A stretch of DNA of 59,440 nt from Paraliobacillus quinghaiensis (GCF_003426025.1 NZ_QJSH01000017.1:1-59440), one strand, 5' to 3'. Shown: positions 25,925 through 35,114, numbered from the stretch's first letter. Notes: a model not told the origin generated them from the letters alone. A program made the numbers and translations.

Positions 25925-26341
25925 CAAACAATGAGGATAGTCGCAATATTCAATAATGGTTCCTTCCGTATCAGCGGGGTTTAAGTAGATTAAGCGCCGA
26001 CCATGTTTGTTAGTACGTAATGTATCTGCTAACACACGAACTCCTCTAGCTTTTAATTCGACTAGTGCATCATCTAAATCATCTACTTTGTAAGCTATAT
26101 GATGAACACCTTTTCCCTTTTGTTTAATGAACTTGGCGATAGGAGATGTTGTGTTATTTGTAGGTGCTAGCAATTCTGTTCGAGCACCATTCACTTCCAT
26201 GATAGCAATCTCACTTTCCACACCAACTGCGTCACTTTTATAGCGATCAATTAGTTCTGCTCCTAAGATATTTTTATAAAAAGAAATACTATCGTCTATA
26301 TTTCTAACTGCAACACCAATATGATCTAGATTTTTTTTCAT
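25922..26341 (-). CDS. VOC-family protein, methylmalonyl-CoA epimerase-like
   Basis: Vicinal-oxygen-chelate protein of 139 residues. Two beta-alpha-beta-beta-beta units are visible, with likely metal ligands in LDHIGVAV (His near residue 7), ARTELLAP (Glu), GVHHIAYKV (His near 82) and GTIIEYCDYP (Glu near 131). Length and motifs fit methylmalonyl-CoA epimerase, which interconverts R and S methylmalonyl-CoA. No mutase or carboxylase gene is adjacent, so a different VOC activity is possible. GGAGACC precedes the ATG. Confidence 0.8.
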   Translation of the reverse strand: MKKNLDHIGVAVRNIDDSISFYKNILGAELIDRYKSDAVGVESEIAIMEVNGARTELLAPTNNTTSPIAKFIKQKGKGVHHIAYKVDDLDDALVELKARGVRVLADTLRTNKHGRRLIYLNPADTEGTIIEYCDYPHCL

Positions 26342-26590
26342 GATGGTCTCCTTAAACTTAATTTTGCTTCATTATAACATAGAATAACAGCGTCTTTTTC
26401 ATAACATTTTGGTGAAAATATAGAAGGAACTATAGGGGGGGATCTTTCTGTACTATTTAAATGCTTATCAATTACATGGAATATCTGAATACATTGTGTC
26501 ACACACTTGATTTGATTAACCACTGCACAATTTTTACCCATTAAATTGTGTGTTTACCCATGTAATGGTAATACAAGGAATTAATAGCGC

Positions 26591-26625
26591 AAAATAACTA
26601 CTCCAAAGAAGAGAGTAGTTATTTT
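26591..26625. terminator. Bidirectional terminator after phnE2
   Basis: A perfect 13-bp stem AAAATAACTACTC / GAGTAGTTATTTT with a 9-base loop. A/T tails on both sides suit either strand; it closes the minus-strand phn operon, starting 6 bases past the last stop. Confidence 0.75.
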
Positions 26626-26631
26626 AAAATT

Positions 26632-27429
26632 TTATACAAGACGTCGGCGTACATAACCTGAGATTTGATCGATAATTGTTACTGTAATAATGATAATCAG
26701 TAAGATCATACCAACTTCATCCCAGTTACGATTTGAGTATGCAAATTTGATTAATGTACCGATACCACCAGCACCTACGATACCAAGGACAGAAGACGCA
26801 CGAACATCAATTTCGAATCGATAAATTGCATATGATAAGAATTCAGGAAGTACTTGTGGCATAATGCCGTAAAAGAGTATTTGTAATTTATTTGCACCAC
26901 TTGCTTCCATGGCTTCAATAATGTTCATGTCAATTCCTTCAATTACTTCAGAATATAACTTTCCTAGCATTCCTGTTGAACCTATTGCAATTGCAAGTAC
27001 ACCGGCAAAAGGATTTGGTCCAACAGCGGCAACGAAAATGATTGCAAGAATGATTTCTGGGAATGCACGTACTGCTCCAAGGATCCACATACCTATCGTG
27101 TTTAAGAATTTATTACGGACCATGTTAGTGGCACACAAGAATGCAAGTGGCACTGCAATGATTGCAGCTGCCAAAGATCCAGTATAAGCAATGAAGATCG
27201 TCTCTATCATTTTTATTAAAATAGTCCCAGTTTCCTCAAAGGCAGGATCAAAAAACTTTGGGATAATGCGACCAAAGTTATCTATGGTTCGCTGACTGAA
27301 GATTTTACCCCAATCAATGTTTATACTAGTAATTGTCCAAACGTAAAGGGCAATCACTGCTATTGTAATGATTAATCTTTTAACTACTTTAGCAGTGCTC
27401 TTGGGTTTAGGTGGAATTCGATTGCTCAT
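26632..27429 (-). CDS. phnE: Phosphonate-type ABC transporter permease PhnE (second copy)
   Basis: Inner-membrane permease of 265 residues with about five to six membrane helices. The EAA-type loop (EGIDMNIIEAMEASGANKLQ) touches the ATPase, and VLGIVGAGGIGTLI is a typical PhnE segment. It overlaps the first phnE by one base; the two permeases are similar and probably form a heterodimer, as in other phnDCEE operons. It is the last gene before a terminator. Confidence 0.9.
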   Translation of the reverse strand: MSNRIPPKPKSTAKVVKRLIITIAVIALYVWTITSINIDWGKIFSQRTIDNFGRIIPKFFDPAFEETGTILIKMIETIFIAYTGSLAAAIIAVPLAFLCATNMVRNKFLNTIGMWILGAVRAFPEIILAIIFVAAVGPNPFAGVLAIAIGSTGMLGKLYSEVIEGIDMNIIEAMEASGANKLQILFYGIMPQVLPEFLSYAIYRFEIDVRASSVLGIVGAGGIGTLIKFAYSNRNWDEVGMILLIIIITVTIIDQISGYVRRRLV

Positions 27430-28226
27430 TATACTAGCCCCTCCCTTAATTTACCGCTGATCCAGTCAATTACTACAACCACTGCAAAAATTACGAGTAC
27501 TGTAGTTAATACGGCTTGGTAGTCCATAAAGTTAATTCTTTGGTTAATTAACTGACCAATACCACCTGCACCAACTAATCCTAATACAACAGATGCTCGA
27601 ATATTTATCTCAAACACATATAGACTAAAAGAAATAAACTGAGGTAATACTTGTGGCACAACGGCGAACCAAATTGTTTGAAGCGAGTTACCTCCTGAAG
27701 CCTTAATTGCTTCGGAAGGGTTCATATCAATAGCCTCAATAATTTCACTCATCAGTTTCACCAAAATACCAATTGCAAATATAATCAAAGCAATAATACC
27801 TGAAAATGCACCAATACCGAATAATGCAACAAAAACAACTGCAAGTATGATATCTGGAATTGTCCGAATGATGTTAAGGAGCATTCGCATAAAATTATAA
27901 ATCCATTTATTTGTAGTTATGTTACTCGCCGCTAATAAACTAAAAGGGATACTTATGATCACCGCAACAGTTGTAGCGATAACAGCCATGTGAATGGTTT
28001 CAAATAGCTTCGGATAAATAATGCTGATGTAACTCCAATCCGGTGGAAAGAAACGTTCTACTAGATCTGTAACGTTGCTAATTTTTAGAAAGAAATTAAT
28101 GATAAATGATTCAGTTGTAATTGAAGTAACTAAATAGAACCCTAGAACAACAATGAAAGATAATGATAATGTGCGTTTCGTCTTGGCAGGATAGAGACTA
28201 TTGGGTATGAAATCTGGTTTATTCAT
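27429..28226 (-). CDS. phnE: Phosphonate-type ABC transporter permease PhnE (first copy)
   Basis: Permease of 265 residues from ATG 28226 (MNKPDFIPNSL). An in-frame ATG 57 bases earlier would lie deep inside phnC and is not used here; GAGGAAG just before 28226 is the likely ribosome site. Membrane helices alternate with the EAA-type loop EAIDMNPSEAIKASGGNSLQ and the segment VLGLVGAGGIGQLI. It pairs with the second PhnE to carry phosphonate, phosphite or a related anion. Confidence 0.9.
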   Translation of the reverse strand: MNKPDFIPNSLYPAKTKRTLSLSFIVVLGFYLVTSITTESFIINFFLKISNVTDLVERFFPPDWSYISIIYPKLFETIHMAVIATTVAVIISIPFSLLAASNITTNKWIYNFMRMLLNIIRTIPDIILAVVFVALFGIGAFSGIIALIIFAIGILVKLMSEIIEAIDMNPSEAIKASGGNSLQTIWFAVVPQVLPQFISFSLYVFEINIRASVVLGLVGAGGIGQLINQRINFMDYQAVLTTVLVIFAVVVVIDWISGKLREGLV

Positions 28227-28995
28227 CTTCCTCGCCTCCCCGCATATCTTCCTCGCGGATCGCACGACCATAGATTTCTTCAAATGTTTGTTCTGTTACT
28301 TCTGAGGCAGGGCCATCATATACAACTTTACCATCTCTCATACCGATAATACGATCTGCATATTCCATCGCCATATCAATAAAGTGCAGGTTAACAATCG
28401 TTGTGATCTTATCTTCTTGGTTAATCTGCTTTAAATATTTCATGACCTGATGGGATGTTGGAGGATCCAAACTTGCAACTGGCTCATCTGCTAAAATAAC
28501 TTTAGGTTTTTGGGTCAAAACGCGAGCGATACTAACACGTTGCTGTTGTCCACCACTTAATTCGTCTGCACGGTTGTATAGTTTATCTGCAATATTTACA
28601 CGCTTTAAGTTTGTGTAAGCTAGCTCCATATCTTCTTTAGGGAAGATATTAAAGATACTTTTTAATGTACCTGTATAACCTAGACGACCAGCTATTACGT
28701 TTTTTAATACTGTCGAGCGTTTTACAAGATTATAGTTTTGAAAAATCATTCCAATTTTTTTGCGTAGTTCTCGAAGGGATCTACCATTATGATGCAGTAT
28801 GTCCTCTCCGTCTACTATCAATTCACCTTCTGTTGGTGTGACAAGTCTGTTAATACTTCTAATAAATGTAGATTTTCCTGCGCCAGATAAACCAACAATT
28901 ACAACAAATTCACCTTCGTTAATTTTAATATTAATATTTTTAAGTCCTTTTGTCCCATTAGGATACGTCATTGACAAATTTTTGAATTCAATCAT
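28219..28995 (-). CDS. phnC: Phosphonate-type ABC transporter ATP-binding protein PhnC
   Basis: ATPase subunit of 258 residues. Walker A is GLSGAGKST near residue 34, the Q-loop is IFQNYNLVKRS, the signature is LSGGQQQRVSIAR near 145, Walker B is VILADEPVASLD, and the switch His is VNLHFIDMA. The stretch between Q-loop and signature (LGYTGTLKSIFNIFPKED) is characteristic of PhnC. It overlaps phnE by 8 bases and is separated from phnD by 147 bases containing a hairpin. Confidence 0.93.
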   Translation of the reverse strand: MIEFKNLSMTYPNGTKGLKNINIKINEGEFVVIVGLSGAGKSTFIRSINRLVTPTEGELIVDGEDILHHNGRSLRELRKKIGMIFQNYNLVKRSTVLKNVIAGRLGYTGTLKSIFNIFPKEDMELAYTNLKRVNIADKLYNRADELSGGQQQRVSIARVLTQKPKVILADEPVASLDPPTSHQVMKYLKQINQEDKITTIVNLHFIDMAMEYADRIIGMRDGKVVYDGPASEVTEQTFEEIYGRAIREEDMRGGEEDE

Positions 28996-29071
28996 ATTTT
29001 ACCTCCATATTAACTATGATGTAGTCTGCGAAGTTGCTATCTATAAAAGATTAATATTAATTCATATGGTA

Positions 29072-29100
29072 AAACAGGAGAGAAGCTAGCTTCTCCCCTG
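29072..29100 (-). terminator. Hairpin between phnD and phnC
   Basis: The minus strand reads CAGGGGAGAAGCTAGCTTCT then CTCCTG and TTTTACC, a near-perfect stem around a GCTAGC centre with a short T-run. It could end a share of transcripts after phnD, giving more binding protein than transporter. Confidence 0.6.
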
Positions 29101-29142
29101 TACAACTATCCTATGTTCTTCATATTTATTTTCTTGATTCTA

Positions 29143-30018
29143 TTAATCTAGAGAAATTGATTCCCCGAATTTATTGAATGTATTACGTACAATATCGTAT
29201 TCACTATCTTCAGCTTCGATGATTCCAGTCCAATTATATACCTCGTCCATAACTTCGATCATTTCATCATCGTCATTAAAGCTTAAAAATACATCTTTGA
29301 TTTCTTGGACAAGTTCATCATCTAATTCTTTTGTTACAGAGATTGTATCATTTGGAATTTTATCGGAATAACCTAAGATTTTTGTTTCATCCATAATTTC
29401 TGGATAATCTTCTGTAAGACCGGTTCTTACGTCATCAAAAGTTGTTGCAACATCAGCTTCACCTTGTAGTACAGCTATCGCAGATTGATCATGACCGCCA
29501 GTTTGAACAGAATTACCAAAGAATTCAGTTTCTGGATCTTCAACACCAAACTCATCCATGATTTGTGCAGCTGGGAATAGATAGCCACTAGTTGAAGTAG
29601 CATCTCCATATGCCCAAGTCTTTCCTTCTAAATCAGCTAATGTTTCAATTCCTGAGTCAGCACCTACAATATACTGCGCAACATAGGTACCACTACCATA
29701 ACGTTCAGATTTCAGAATTACTTCCACACCATGCTCTTGACTAGCTAATACATATCCAAATGCAGGGATAAAACCAATTTGAACTTCATTTGTTCCCATT
29801 GCTTCAACAAGTGCAGTGTAGTTAGTCATTACTCTTCCTTCTACTTCTCTACCAAGTTCTTCAGATAGTTTTTCTTCCAATGGTTCAATTGTGTCTGCAA
29901 TTTCATCAGAATCTTGAGATGGTACAAATCCCATTACTAGTGTGTCGTCATTTCCACATCCAGTGATAAAAAGTACGGTAATTGATGCGAAAATAATTGA
30001 TAAAAGCTTTTTCTTCAT
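29143..30018 (-). CDS. phnD: Phosphonate-type ABC transporter substrate-binding lipoprotein PhnD
   Basis: Surface lipoprotein that captures the substrate and delivers it to PhnCE. The start at 30018 gives 291 residues with a clean lipoprotein signal (MKKKLLSIIF, lipobox ITGC, Cys near 21). AAGGGGG lies upstream; an in-frame ATG 42 bases earlier would put a charged extension before the signal. Typical PhnD segments are present: MGFVPSQDSDE near the start and GKTWAYGDATSTSGYLFPA in the middle. Without C-P lyase or hydrolase genes nearby, substrate could be phosphonate, phosphite or another phosphorus compound. Confidence 0.92.
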   Translation of the reverse strand: MKKKLLSIIFASITVLFITGCGNDDTLVMGFVPSQDSDEIADTIEPLEEKLSEELGREVEGRVMTNYTALVEAMGTNEVQIGFIPAFGYVLASQEHGVEVILKSERYGSGTYVAQYIVGADSGIETLADLEGKTWAYGDATSTSGYLFPAAQIMDEFGVEDPETEFFGNSVQTGGHDQSAIAVLQGEADVATTFDDVRTGLTEDYPEIMDETKILGYSDKIPNDTISVTKELDDELVQEIKDVFLSFNDDDEMIEVMDEVYNWTGIIEAEDSEYDIVRNTFNKFGESISLD

Positions 30019-30133
30019 TTGATTGTTATCCCCCTTAGGTTTTGTTTTCTTAAATAACAATTCTTATTATGCATCATTTAACGAACTATGGCTAGTGTAT
30101 TTACAAAAATTTAATGATTTTTCTTCATAAAAC

Positions 30134-30161
30134 ATTATATTTTTATAATTTAAGTTGTAAA
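30134..30161 (-). promoter_or_regulatory. Candidate promoter of the phn operon
   Basis: On the minus strand TTTACA (30156-30161) and TATAAT (30134-30139) are 16 bases apart, about 115 bases before phnD. The 394-base gap 30061-30454 is otherwise AT-rich with no other recognisable element; no clear Pho box was seen. Confidence 0.55.
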
Positions 30162-30454
30162 TGTTCGTGTTTTATAACTTTTATAAAAATGGAAATGCAC
30201 TAGCATGCTTAGTTGGAACACCCTTAGTATATCAATTGCATGAAAAGGGAGTGTGAAGAGAAGATTAAGATTATGTAAAAATTCCCTTAGAACAATAAGG
30301 ATACGAGACTGAAATTGAATAACTTCATAGATAAGGTTTTGTTGGCTTGTGATATCGATTAGAATTATACTATAAGTAAAAGAACAAGCTTTTTAAAATG
30401 TGTTTTAATCCTGAAAGATAAAGAAGGTGTAGTAAAGTAATAGGGGGTAAAGCA

Positions 30455-32026
30455 ATGGTAAATAAGAAAAAACTATGTTTATTAGTGACAAGTGATGTAC
30501 ACGGATATGTGTACCCAACCAATTATAGTGATCGGCAGGAACGTCATCTCGGATTAGCAAAGATCGCTACGCTTGTGAAAGAAAAAAGAAAGACTTCGAA
30601 TGTGATTCTATTGGATAATGGTGACCTTATTCAAGGTAGTCCTCTGACATTTCACCATGCTAAATACCAAAAAGATACACCGAATCCATTAATAAAAGTT
30701 GCCAATCATATGGGCTACATAGCATCTGTTTTGGGGAATCATGAGTTTAATTACGGTTTGGATTATTTACAACAAGTAGTTGAGCAGTCTGATTTTCCAT
30801 GGCTATCCTCTACTGTGTTAAACAAAAAAGATCATAATCCTGCTTTTGGAAGGCCGTATCTGATTAAGAAGATAGACGGAATAAAGGTAGCGATTTTAGG
30901 TGTTACAACCCATTACATACCAAACTGGGAAGACCCTAAGAATATAAAAGGATTAGCTTTTGAAGATGCATTTGAGACGACAAAAAAATGGGTTAAATAC
31001 ATAAAAAAAGAAGAGAGGCCTGATGTTTTAATTGTATCTTATCATGGTGGATTTGAACGAGATTTGGAGACAGGTGAGCCAACTGAAGTATTAACAGGAG
31101 AAAATCAAGGATATCAAATGTGTAAGGAGATCAAGGGGATAGATATTCTTATAACAGGTCATCAACATCGTTCCATAGCAGATAAACTGAATGGTGTTAC
31201 CGTTTTGCAACCAAGCAATAACGGCCAAGTATTAGGAGAAGTTGAAGTAGATTTTGAGTTAGTAGATGGTCAATGGACGTACACGAATAGTGATGCATTA
31301 CTTCATCAAATTACTGAAGGAGTAGAAGCAAATAAAGAGGTGCTTCACTTAATTGATGAATACGAGCAAGATACACAAACTTGGTTGGATCAGCCGATTG
31401 GTGAAGTTGATGGAGATATGATAATAGATGACCCTTTTCACGTTCGATTAAAAGAACACCCGTTTATCGAATTTATTAATAAAGTACAAATGGATATTGC
31501 GAAGGTGTCGATTTCAAATACGTCATTATTTAATGATGCTTCACCGGGTTTTGGTTCTAGCATAACGATGAGAGATATTGTATCTAACTACATCTATCCA
31601 AATACATTAAAAGTCATTCAGGTATCTGGTAAGGATATCCGAGAAGCTCTGGAAAAGTCGGCAACTTACTTCATGTTGAGTGATCAAGGACAAATTACCG
31701 TAAATCCTGCGTTTGTCAAACCAAAACCTCAACATTATAACTATGATATGTGGGAAGGGATCGAATACGAACTTAACATTTCTCAGCCAATTGGAGCACG
31801 TGTAACGAAGCTGAACTACAAAGGTAAACCAATCGATGAAGCGGCTTTGTTTGATGTGGTGATGAACAATTATCGTGCAGGTGGTGGAGGTAACTTTCAT
31901 ATGTACCAAGGGAAAAAAGTGGTTCAAGACATCCCGACAGATATGACAGAGTTAATTGCCAATTACATTTTAGATAGGAAGAAAATAAAAGCAACCTGTA
32001 ACAACAATTGGCAAGTAGTGAAATAA
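30455..32026 (+). CDS. Cytoplasmic 5'-nucleotidase / cyclic-nucleotide phosphodiesterase family protein
   Basis: Two-domain metallophosphatase of 523 residues. The N-terminal calcineurin-like domain has all metal motifs: TSDVHGYV, DNGDLIQG, LGNHEFNYG, SYHGGFE and TGHQHR. The C-terminal 5'-nucleotidase domain (about 325-510) has the substrate loop NYRAGGGGNFHMY. There is no signal peptide, unlike UshA or CpdB, so it probably acts inside the cell. The exact substrate (nucleoside monophosphates, 2',3'-cyclic nucleotides or others) is not decided by sequence. It is divergent from the phn operon and has a strong terminator. Confidence 0.88.
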   Translation: MVNKKKLCLLVTSDVHGYVYPTNYSDRQERHLGLAKIATLVKEKRKTSNVILLDNGDLIQGSPLTFHHAKYQKDTPNPLIKVANHMGYIASVLGNHEFNYGLDYLQQVVEQSDFPWLSSTVLNKKDHNPAFGRPYLIKKIDGIKVAILGVTTHYIPNWEDPKNIKGLAFEDAFETTKKWVKYIKKEERPDVLIVSYHGGFERDLETGEPTEVLTGENQGYQMCKEIKGIDILITGHQHRSIADKLNGVTVLQPSNNGQVLGEVEVDFELVDGQWTYTNSDALLHQITEGVEANKEVLHLIDEYEQDTQTWLDQPIGEVDGDMIIDDPFHVRLKEHPFIEFINKVQMDIAKVSISNTSLFNDASPGFGSSITMRDIVSNYIYPNTLKVIQVSGKDIREALEKSATYFMLSDQGQITVNPAFVKPKPQHYNYDMWEGIEYELNISQPIGARVTKLNYKGKPIDEAALFDVVMNNYRAGGGGNFHMYQGKKVVQDIPTDMTELIANYILDRKKIKATCNNNWQVVK

Positions 32027-32044
32027 TAAAATAAAAGAAAAAAT

Positions 32045-32095
32045 AAACCCTCCTCAAGAAAGTGATTACTAATCACTTTCTTGAGGAGGGTTTTT
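32045..32095 (+). terminator. Strong terminator after the nucleotidase gene
   Basis: AACCCTCCTCAAGAAAGTGA and its complement form a stem of over 20 bp with a tiny loop, followed by TTTTTG. Beyond it, 32096-32241 holds a partial REP-like motif (AGTGCCTGTCA) and no gene. Confidence 0.88.
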
Positions 32096-32241
32096 GTTGC
32101 AAGGATAGTGCCTGTCATCCATCAGTAAAACCAATAAGTAATTGATCATAGGATCTACCATTTCTGCTAAATCAGCATTAGGTATTCAACTCCAACCTGA
32201 TGGAATAAAAATTGCAGTAATACCCCAAAATTATAAATTGT

Positions 32242-32889
32242 TTAGATTCCGTTTCCTTTTCCTGTATCAATTACAAGAGAATAATCTGTATCTCGAACGT
32301 AAGCATAAAATATAGTGTTTAATTTTGTGAAACCAGCAGATTTAATTTGGTTTAACAGCCATTGCTTATCTTTATGTATTAACTTTAAATTTTTATGCTG
32401 AATCTCTCCTTCAATTACTACAGCAATAGGAAGGCCTTGATATTGTCGTTCGTAACCTAACATCTCAGGTGTTACAGGCATCAGTTCTTCTTTAGGCATC
32501 ACACTAATGTCTCCGTTAGGCTCAAGTATGGCATATTGAATATCACTTATATCTGCATAACCTTTGCTTCTAATACTTGATAATAATTCTGCAAGAGAAA
32601 ATCGGCTCTTTGTTAGGTTAGGTTTGATTAGTTTTCCGTGTTTAATCATGATAGTGGGTTCACCTATGACAAATCGATTAAGTCGATTATAAAGGCTTAA
32701 TTTTGAGAGTGTTATATGTACAGTAATGATCACCAGAATACCTATAAATGAATAGCTCATCCCTTTTACTTCTATCGATTTCATAGCGATGGTTACAATA
32801 AAAAAGATAGCTGTTAAGTCATGTGGTGTAAATTGGGCTAATGCCGTCTTCCCCATAAACCGAACAACTACAATTGTTACCATGAACAA
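32242..32889 (-). CDS. DUF421/YetF-family membrane protein (second copy)
   Basis: DUF421 protein of at least 215 residues. The ATG at 32889 falls inside the first membrane helix; the frame stays open upstream through SFISILILL, so a non-ATG start (TTG at 32895, or further up beside GAGGTGA near 32930) is likely. Membrane helices at about 25-60 are followed by the DUF421 cytosolic domain (FSLAELLSSIRSKGYADISD, ISDIQYAILEPNGDISVMP). It lies at the end of the spoVA2-like cluster. Members of this family are found in spore membranes; the molecular function is unknown. Confidence 0.82.
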   Translation of the reverse strand: MFMVTIVVVRFMGKTALAQFTPHDLTAIFFIVTIAMKSIEVKGMSYSFIGILVIITVHITLSKLSLYNRLNRFVIGEPTIMIKHGKLIKPNLTKSRFSLAELLSSIRSKGYADISDIQYAILEPNGDISVMPKEELMPVTPEMLGYERQYQGLPIAVVIEGEIQHKNLKLIHKDKQWLLNQIKSAGFTKLNTIFYAYVRDTDYSLVIDTGKGNGI

Positions 32890-32978
32890 TAAAATTAAGA
32901 TACTTATAAATGAAAGTATATGATCACCTCTAATTTGTCGTCATTTAGGGTAGTTTTTTTATTAATTTTTAAATCCTC

Positions 32979-33839
32979 TTAACTTCTTAACAGAGGAGTC
33001 ACCTTATCAATTGCTTTTTCAAGCTTCTTACTGTTCTCACTAAACATTTTTTTAGCCTCTTCACCATTTGTGGAAAGGGCAAAAAGCTCTAAATCAGCCT
33101 GGCATTTTTTCATGGTAGCTAATAGTAAAGGTTTTTCTGAAGGCTCTGGAATTTTAATTTGATCATCAAAAAGGTCAACAGCTAATTGACCATAGGAATC
33201 TACTTCGCCAAAAAAAACATTTTCAATGGTTACTCCTAATTTTTCCAACTCTGTTTTTAACCAATTCCGGTTTAATCCAATTGTTGCTAATGGTTCATCT
33301 AAAATTTCACCATCCATGATAACAATCTGGGGCTCTTTAGTGGGAGGTACGTTAACACCTAAATCTTTAGCTGTTAATGGTTGGTTCTCTTTCTTTAATA
33401 GAACATTTAAATCGCCTGATGATTCTAAAATGGCAAACTCCACGTCGGAAACTTGAAATACATCTTTTGCTCGAAGTAATTCCATCATTTCATCAATAGT
33501 ATATCTCTCTTTTTTTAGATTTTCTTCCATTATCTTTCCGTTTTTTATGAAAACTGTTCCTTTTCCTTCAACAACATCGCGGACAGCTTTGCTTTTTAAG
33601 GAAAGCAAACCAATTATAAAAGGGGTACCTCCAAAGATTAGAACACCGATGAGTCCATGATAAATATTGTTTTCAAGACCCATAGTTACTTCGCCAGCAA
33701 TGCTACCAATGGTAATACCACTGACATATTCAAAGAAGGAAAGCTGAGAGATTTGTTTTTTACCCACCAATTTAGTAATAAAGAAGAGAGTTAACAGAAA
33801 TATCAAAGATCTTACAACAACATCTAACCATTCAGGCAT
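32979..33839 (-). CDS. DUF421/YetF-family membrane protein with C-terminal helical extension
   Basis: 286 residues: three N-terminal membrane helices (about 8-80), then the DUF421 domain (YTIDEMMELLRAKDVFQVSD, VEFAILESSGDLNVLLK), then a C-terminal helical stretch (about 225-286, MKKCQADLELFALSTNGEEA) resembling DUF1657, the family of the gene just upstream. Genes of this fused type are typical of spoVA2/spoVA2mob clusters. It follows the DUF1657 gene by 27 bases. Role in spores is inferred from context. Confidence 0.85.
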   Translation of the reverse strand: MPEWLDVVVRSLIFLLTLFFITKLVGKKQISQLSFFEYVSGITIGSIAGEVTMGLENNIYHGLIGVLIFGGTPFIIGLLSLKSKAVRDVVEGKGTVFIKNGKIMEENLKKERYTIDEMMELLRAKDVFQVSDVEFAILESSGDLNVLLKKENQPLTAKDLGVNVPPTKEPQIVIMDGEILDEPLATIGLNRNWLKTELEKLGVTIENVFFGEVDSYGQLAVDLFDDQIKIPEPSEKPLLLATMKKCQADLELFALSTNGEEAKKMFSENSKKLEKAIDKVTPLLRS

Positions 33840-33866
33840 AATAGTATTTCCTTTCTCCTGTAAAGT

Positions 33867-34073
33867 CTAAAACCCTTTGTATTGCTCTTCTTCAAGTTCC
33901 AGCTTGCCTACTCTTTTTTTTAAGTCCTCTATGATTTCAGACATAGTTGTCATTGTTTCAGTAAAAATTGCTTTCATTTCCTCATCTTCTGCATGTTCTT
34001 TCAATCTTGCCAAGCCACTCTCTGCTGATTTTACACTTGAGAGACATTGTTTTACATCAGAAGCCACTGTCAT
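33867..34073 (-). CDS. DUF1657 small protein (second copy)
   Basis: 68-residue helical protein starting MTVASDVKQCLSSVKSAESG, the DUF1657 signature. It has no membrane segment or signal. GAGGTGA lies 7 bases before the ATG. Its sequence is related to the gene at 35671. DUF1657 genes accompany spoVA2 operons in Bacillaceae; function unknown. It lies 30 bases after spoVAD, where spoVAEb would normally be. Confidence 0.88.
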   Translation of the reverse strand: MTVASDVKQCLSSVKSAESGLARLKEHAEDEEMKAIFTETMTTMSEIIEDLKKRVGKLELEEEQYKGF

Positions 34074-34103
34074 TTAAAAATCACCTCTTTAATTTTGGTG
34101 TTG

Positions 34104-35114
34104 TTATACATCCTCGTTTTCAATGGAAACTGCATGTGCAATACATGGAATCGTTTCATTTTGTTGAACAGTTAACGGAGATAATAAAGCACCTGTTGCA
34201 ACAACTAACATACGTTTAATTTCACCTTTTTTCATCCTGTTTAATAGGTGACCGTAAGTTACAACGGCAGAACACCCTGTACCACTCGCGCCTGCAAAGA
34301 CAGGCTGTTTTTCTCTGTATATCATAAGACCACAATCTTGATACTTCTTTTCATCGATTGCCACCCCATGTTTTTTCAGTAAATCAAAAGATACTTCTCT
34401 TCCTATGTGTCCTAAATCACCCGTTGCAATTAAATCGTAATAAGAAGGATCAATACCTCGTTCTTTTAAATGTGTTTCAATTGTATCTACAGCAGCAGGT
34501 GCCATTGCTCCACCCATATTAAACGGATCACTTAAGCCCATGTTAACCACTCTGCCAAGTGTTGCAGAGGTAATAGAAGGGCCTTTTCCATGATCACTCA
34601 CAATAGCTACACCAGCTCCAGTTACTGTCCATTGAGCGGTAGGTGGTTTTTGTCCACCGTACTCAGTAGGATATCTAAATTGTTTTTCAACGGCTGAATT
34701 ATGACTGGATGCCCCAGTTAATATATAATTAGCACCTTTTGTGTTAACAATGTAGGCTGCTAAAGCAAGTCCCTCCATTGATGTAGAACATGCTCCAAAT
34801 AAACCGAAATAAGGGGCACCTAAAGTTTCTGCAGCGAAACTTGTCGGTGTAATTTGGTTGATCAAATCACCAGCTAAGAATAACTGTATTTTTTCTTTTT
34901 CCAGATCACCTTTGTTTATTGCTTTTTCACATGCTTCTTCAAGCATCACTCTATGGGCTTTTTCATAAGAATCTTGTTTTAACCACAAATCAGAATGAAG
35001 ATAGTCAAAATCGTCAGCTAGCATACCTTCTGCTTCAAAAGGTCCACCGACTGTACCAGTAGAAATAATTTTAGGTTTTTGGTCAAAAATCCATGTTCGG
35101 TGTCCTTTTAACAT
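34104..35114 (-). CDS. spoVAD: Stage V sporulation protein AD (SpoVAD)
   Basis: Part of the SpoVA channel that loads Ca-dipicolinate into the forespore and releases it at germination; SpoVAD binds dipicolinate. The 336 residues from ATG 35114 have a thiolase-like fold: GACSTSMEGLALAA carries the usual Cys position, with ATGDLGHIGREVSFDLL and AGASGTGCSAVVTYGHLL further on. GGGGTGG precedes this ATG, which overlaps the spoVAC stop by one base (TAATG); a longer in-frame start is less likely. Translationally coupled to spoVAC. Confidence 0.94.
   Translation of the reverse strand: MLKGHRTWIFDQKPKIISTGTVGGPFEAEGMLADDFDYLHSDLWLKQDSYEKAHRVMLEEACEKAINKGDLEKEKIQLFLAGDLINQITPTSFAAETLGAPYFGLFGACSTSMEGLALAAYIVNTKGANYILTGASSHNSAVEKQFRYPTEYGGQKPPTAQWTVTGAGVAIVSDHGKGPSITSATLGRVVNMGLSDPFNMGGAMAPAAVDTIETHLKERGIDPSYYDLIATGDLGHIGREVSFDLLKKHGVAIDEKKYQDCGLMIYREKQPVFAGASGTGCSAVVTYGHLLNRMKKGEIKRMLVVATGALLSPLTVQQNETIPCIAHAVSIENEDV

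Noticed and set aside
26338-26541. 67-codon minus-strand frame upstream of the VOC gene
   Set aside because: No ribosome site, no protein-like composition, and it covers the expected promoter region.
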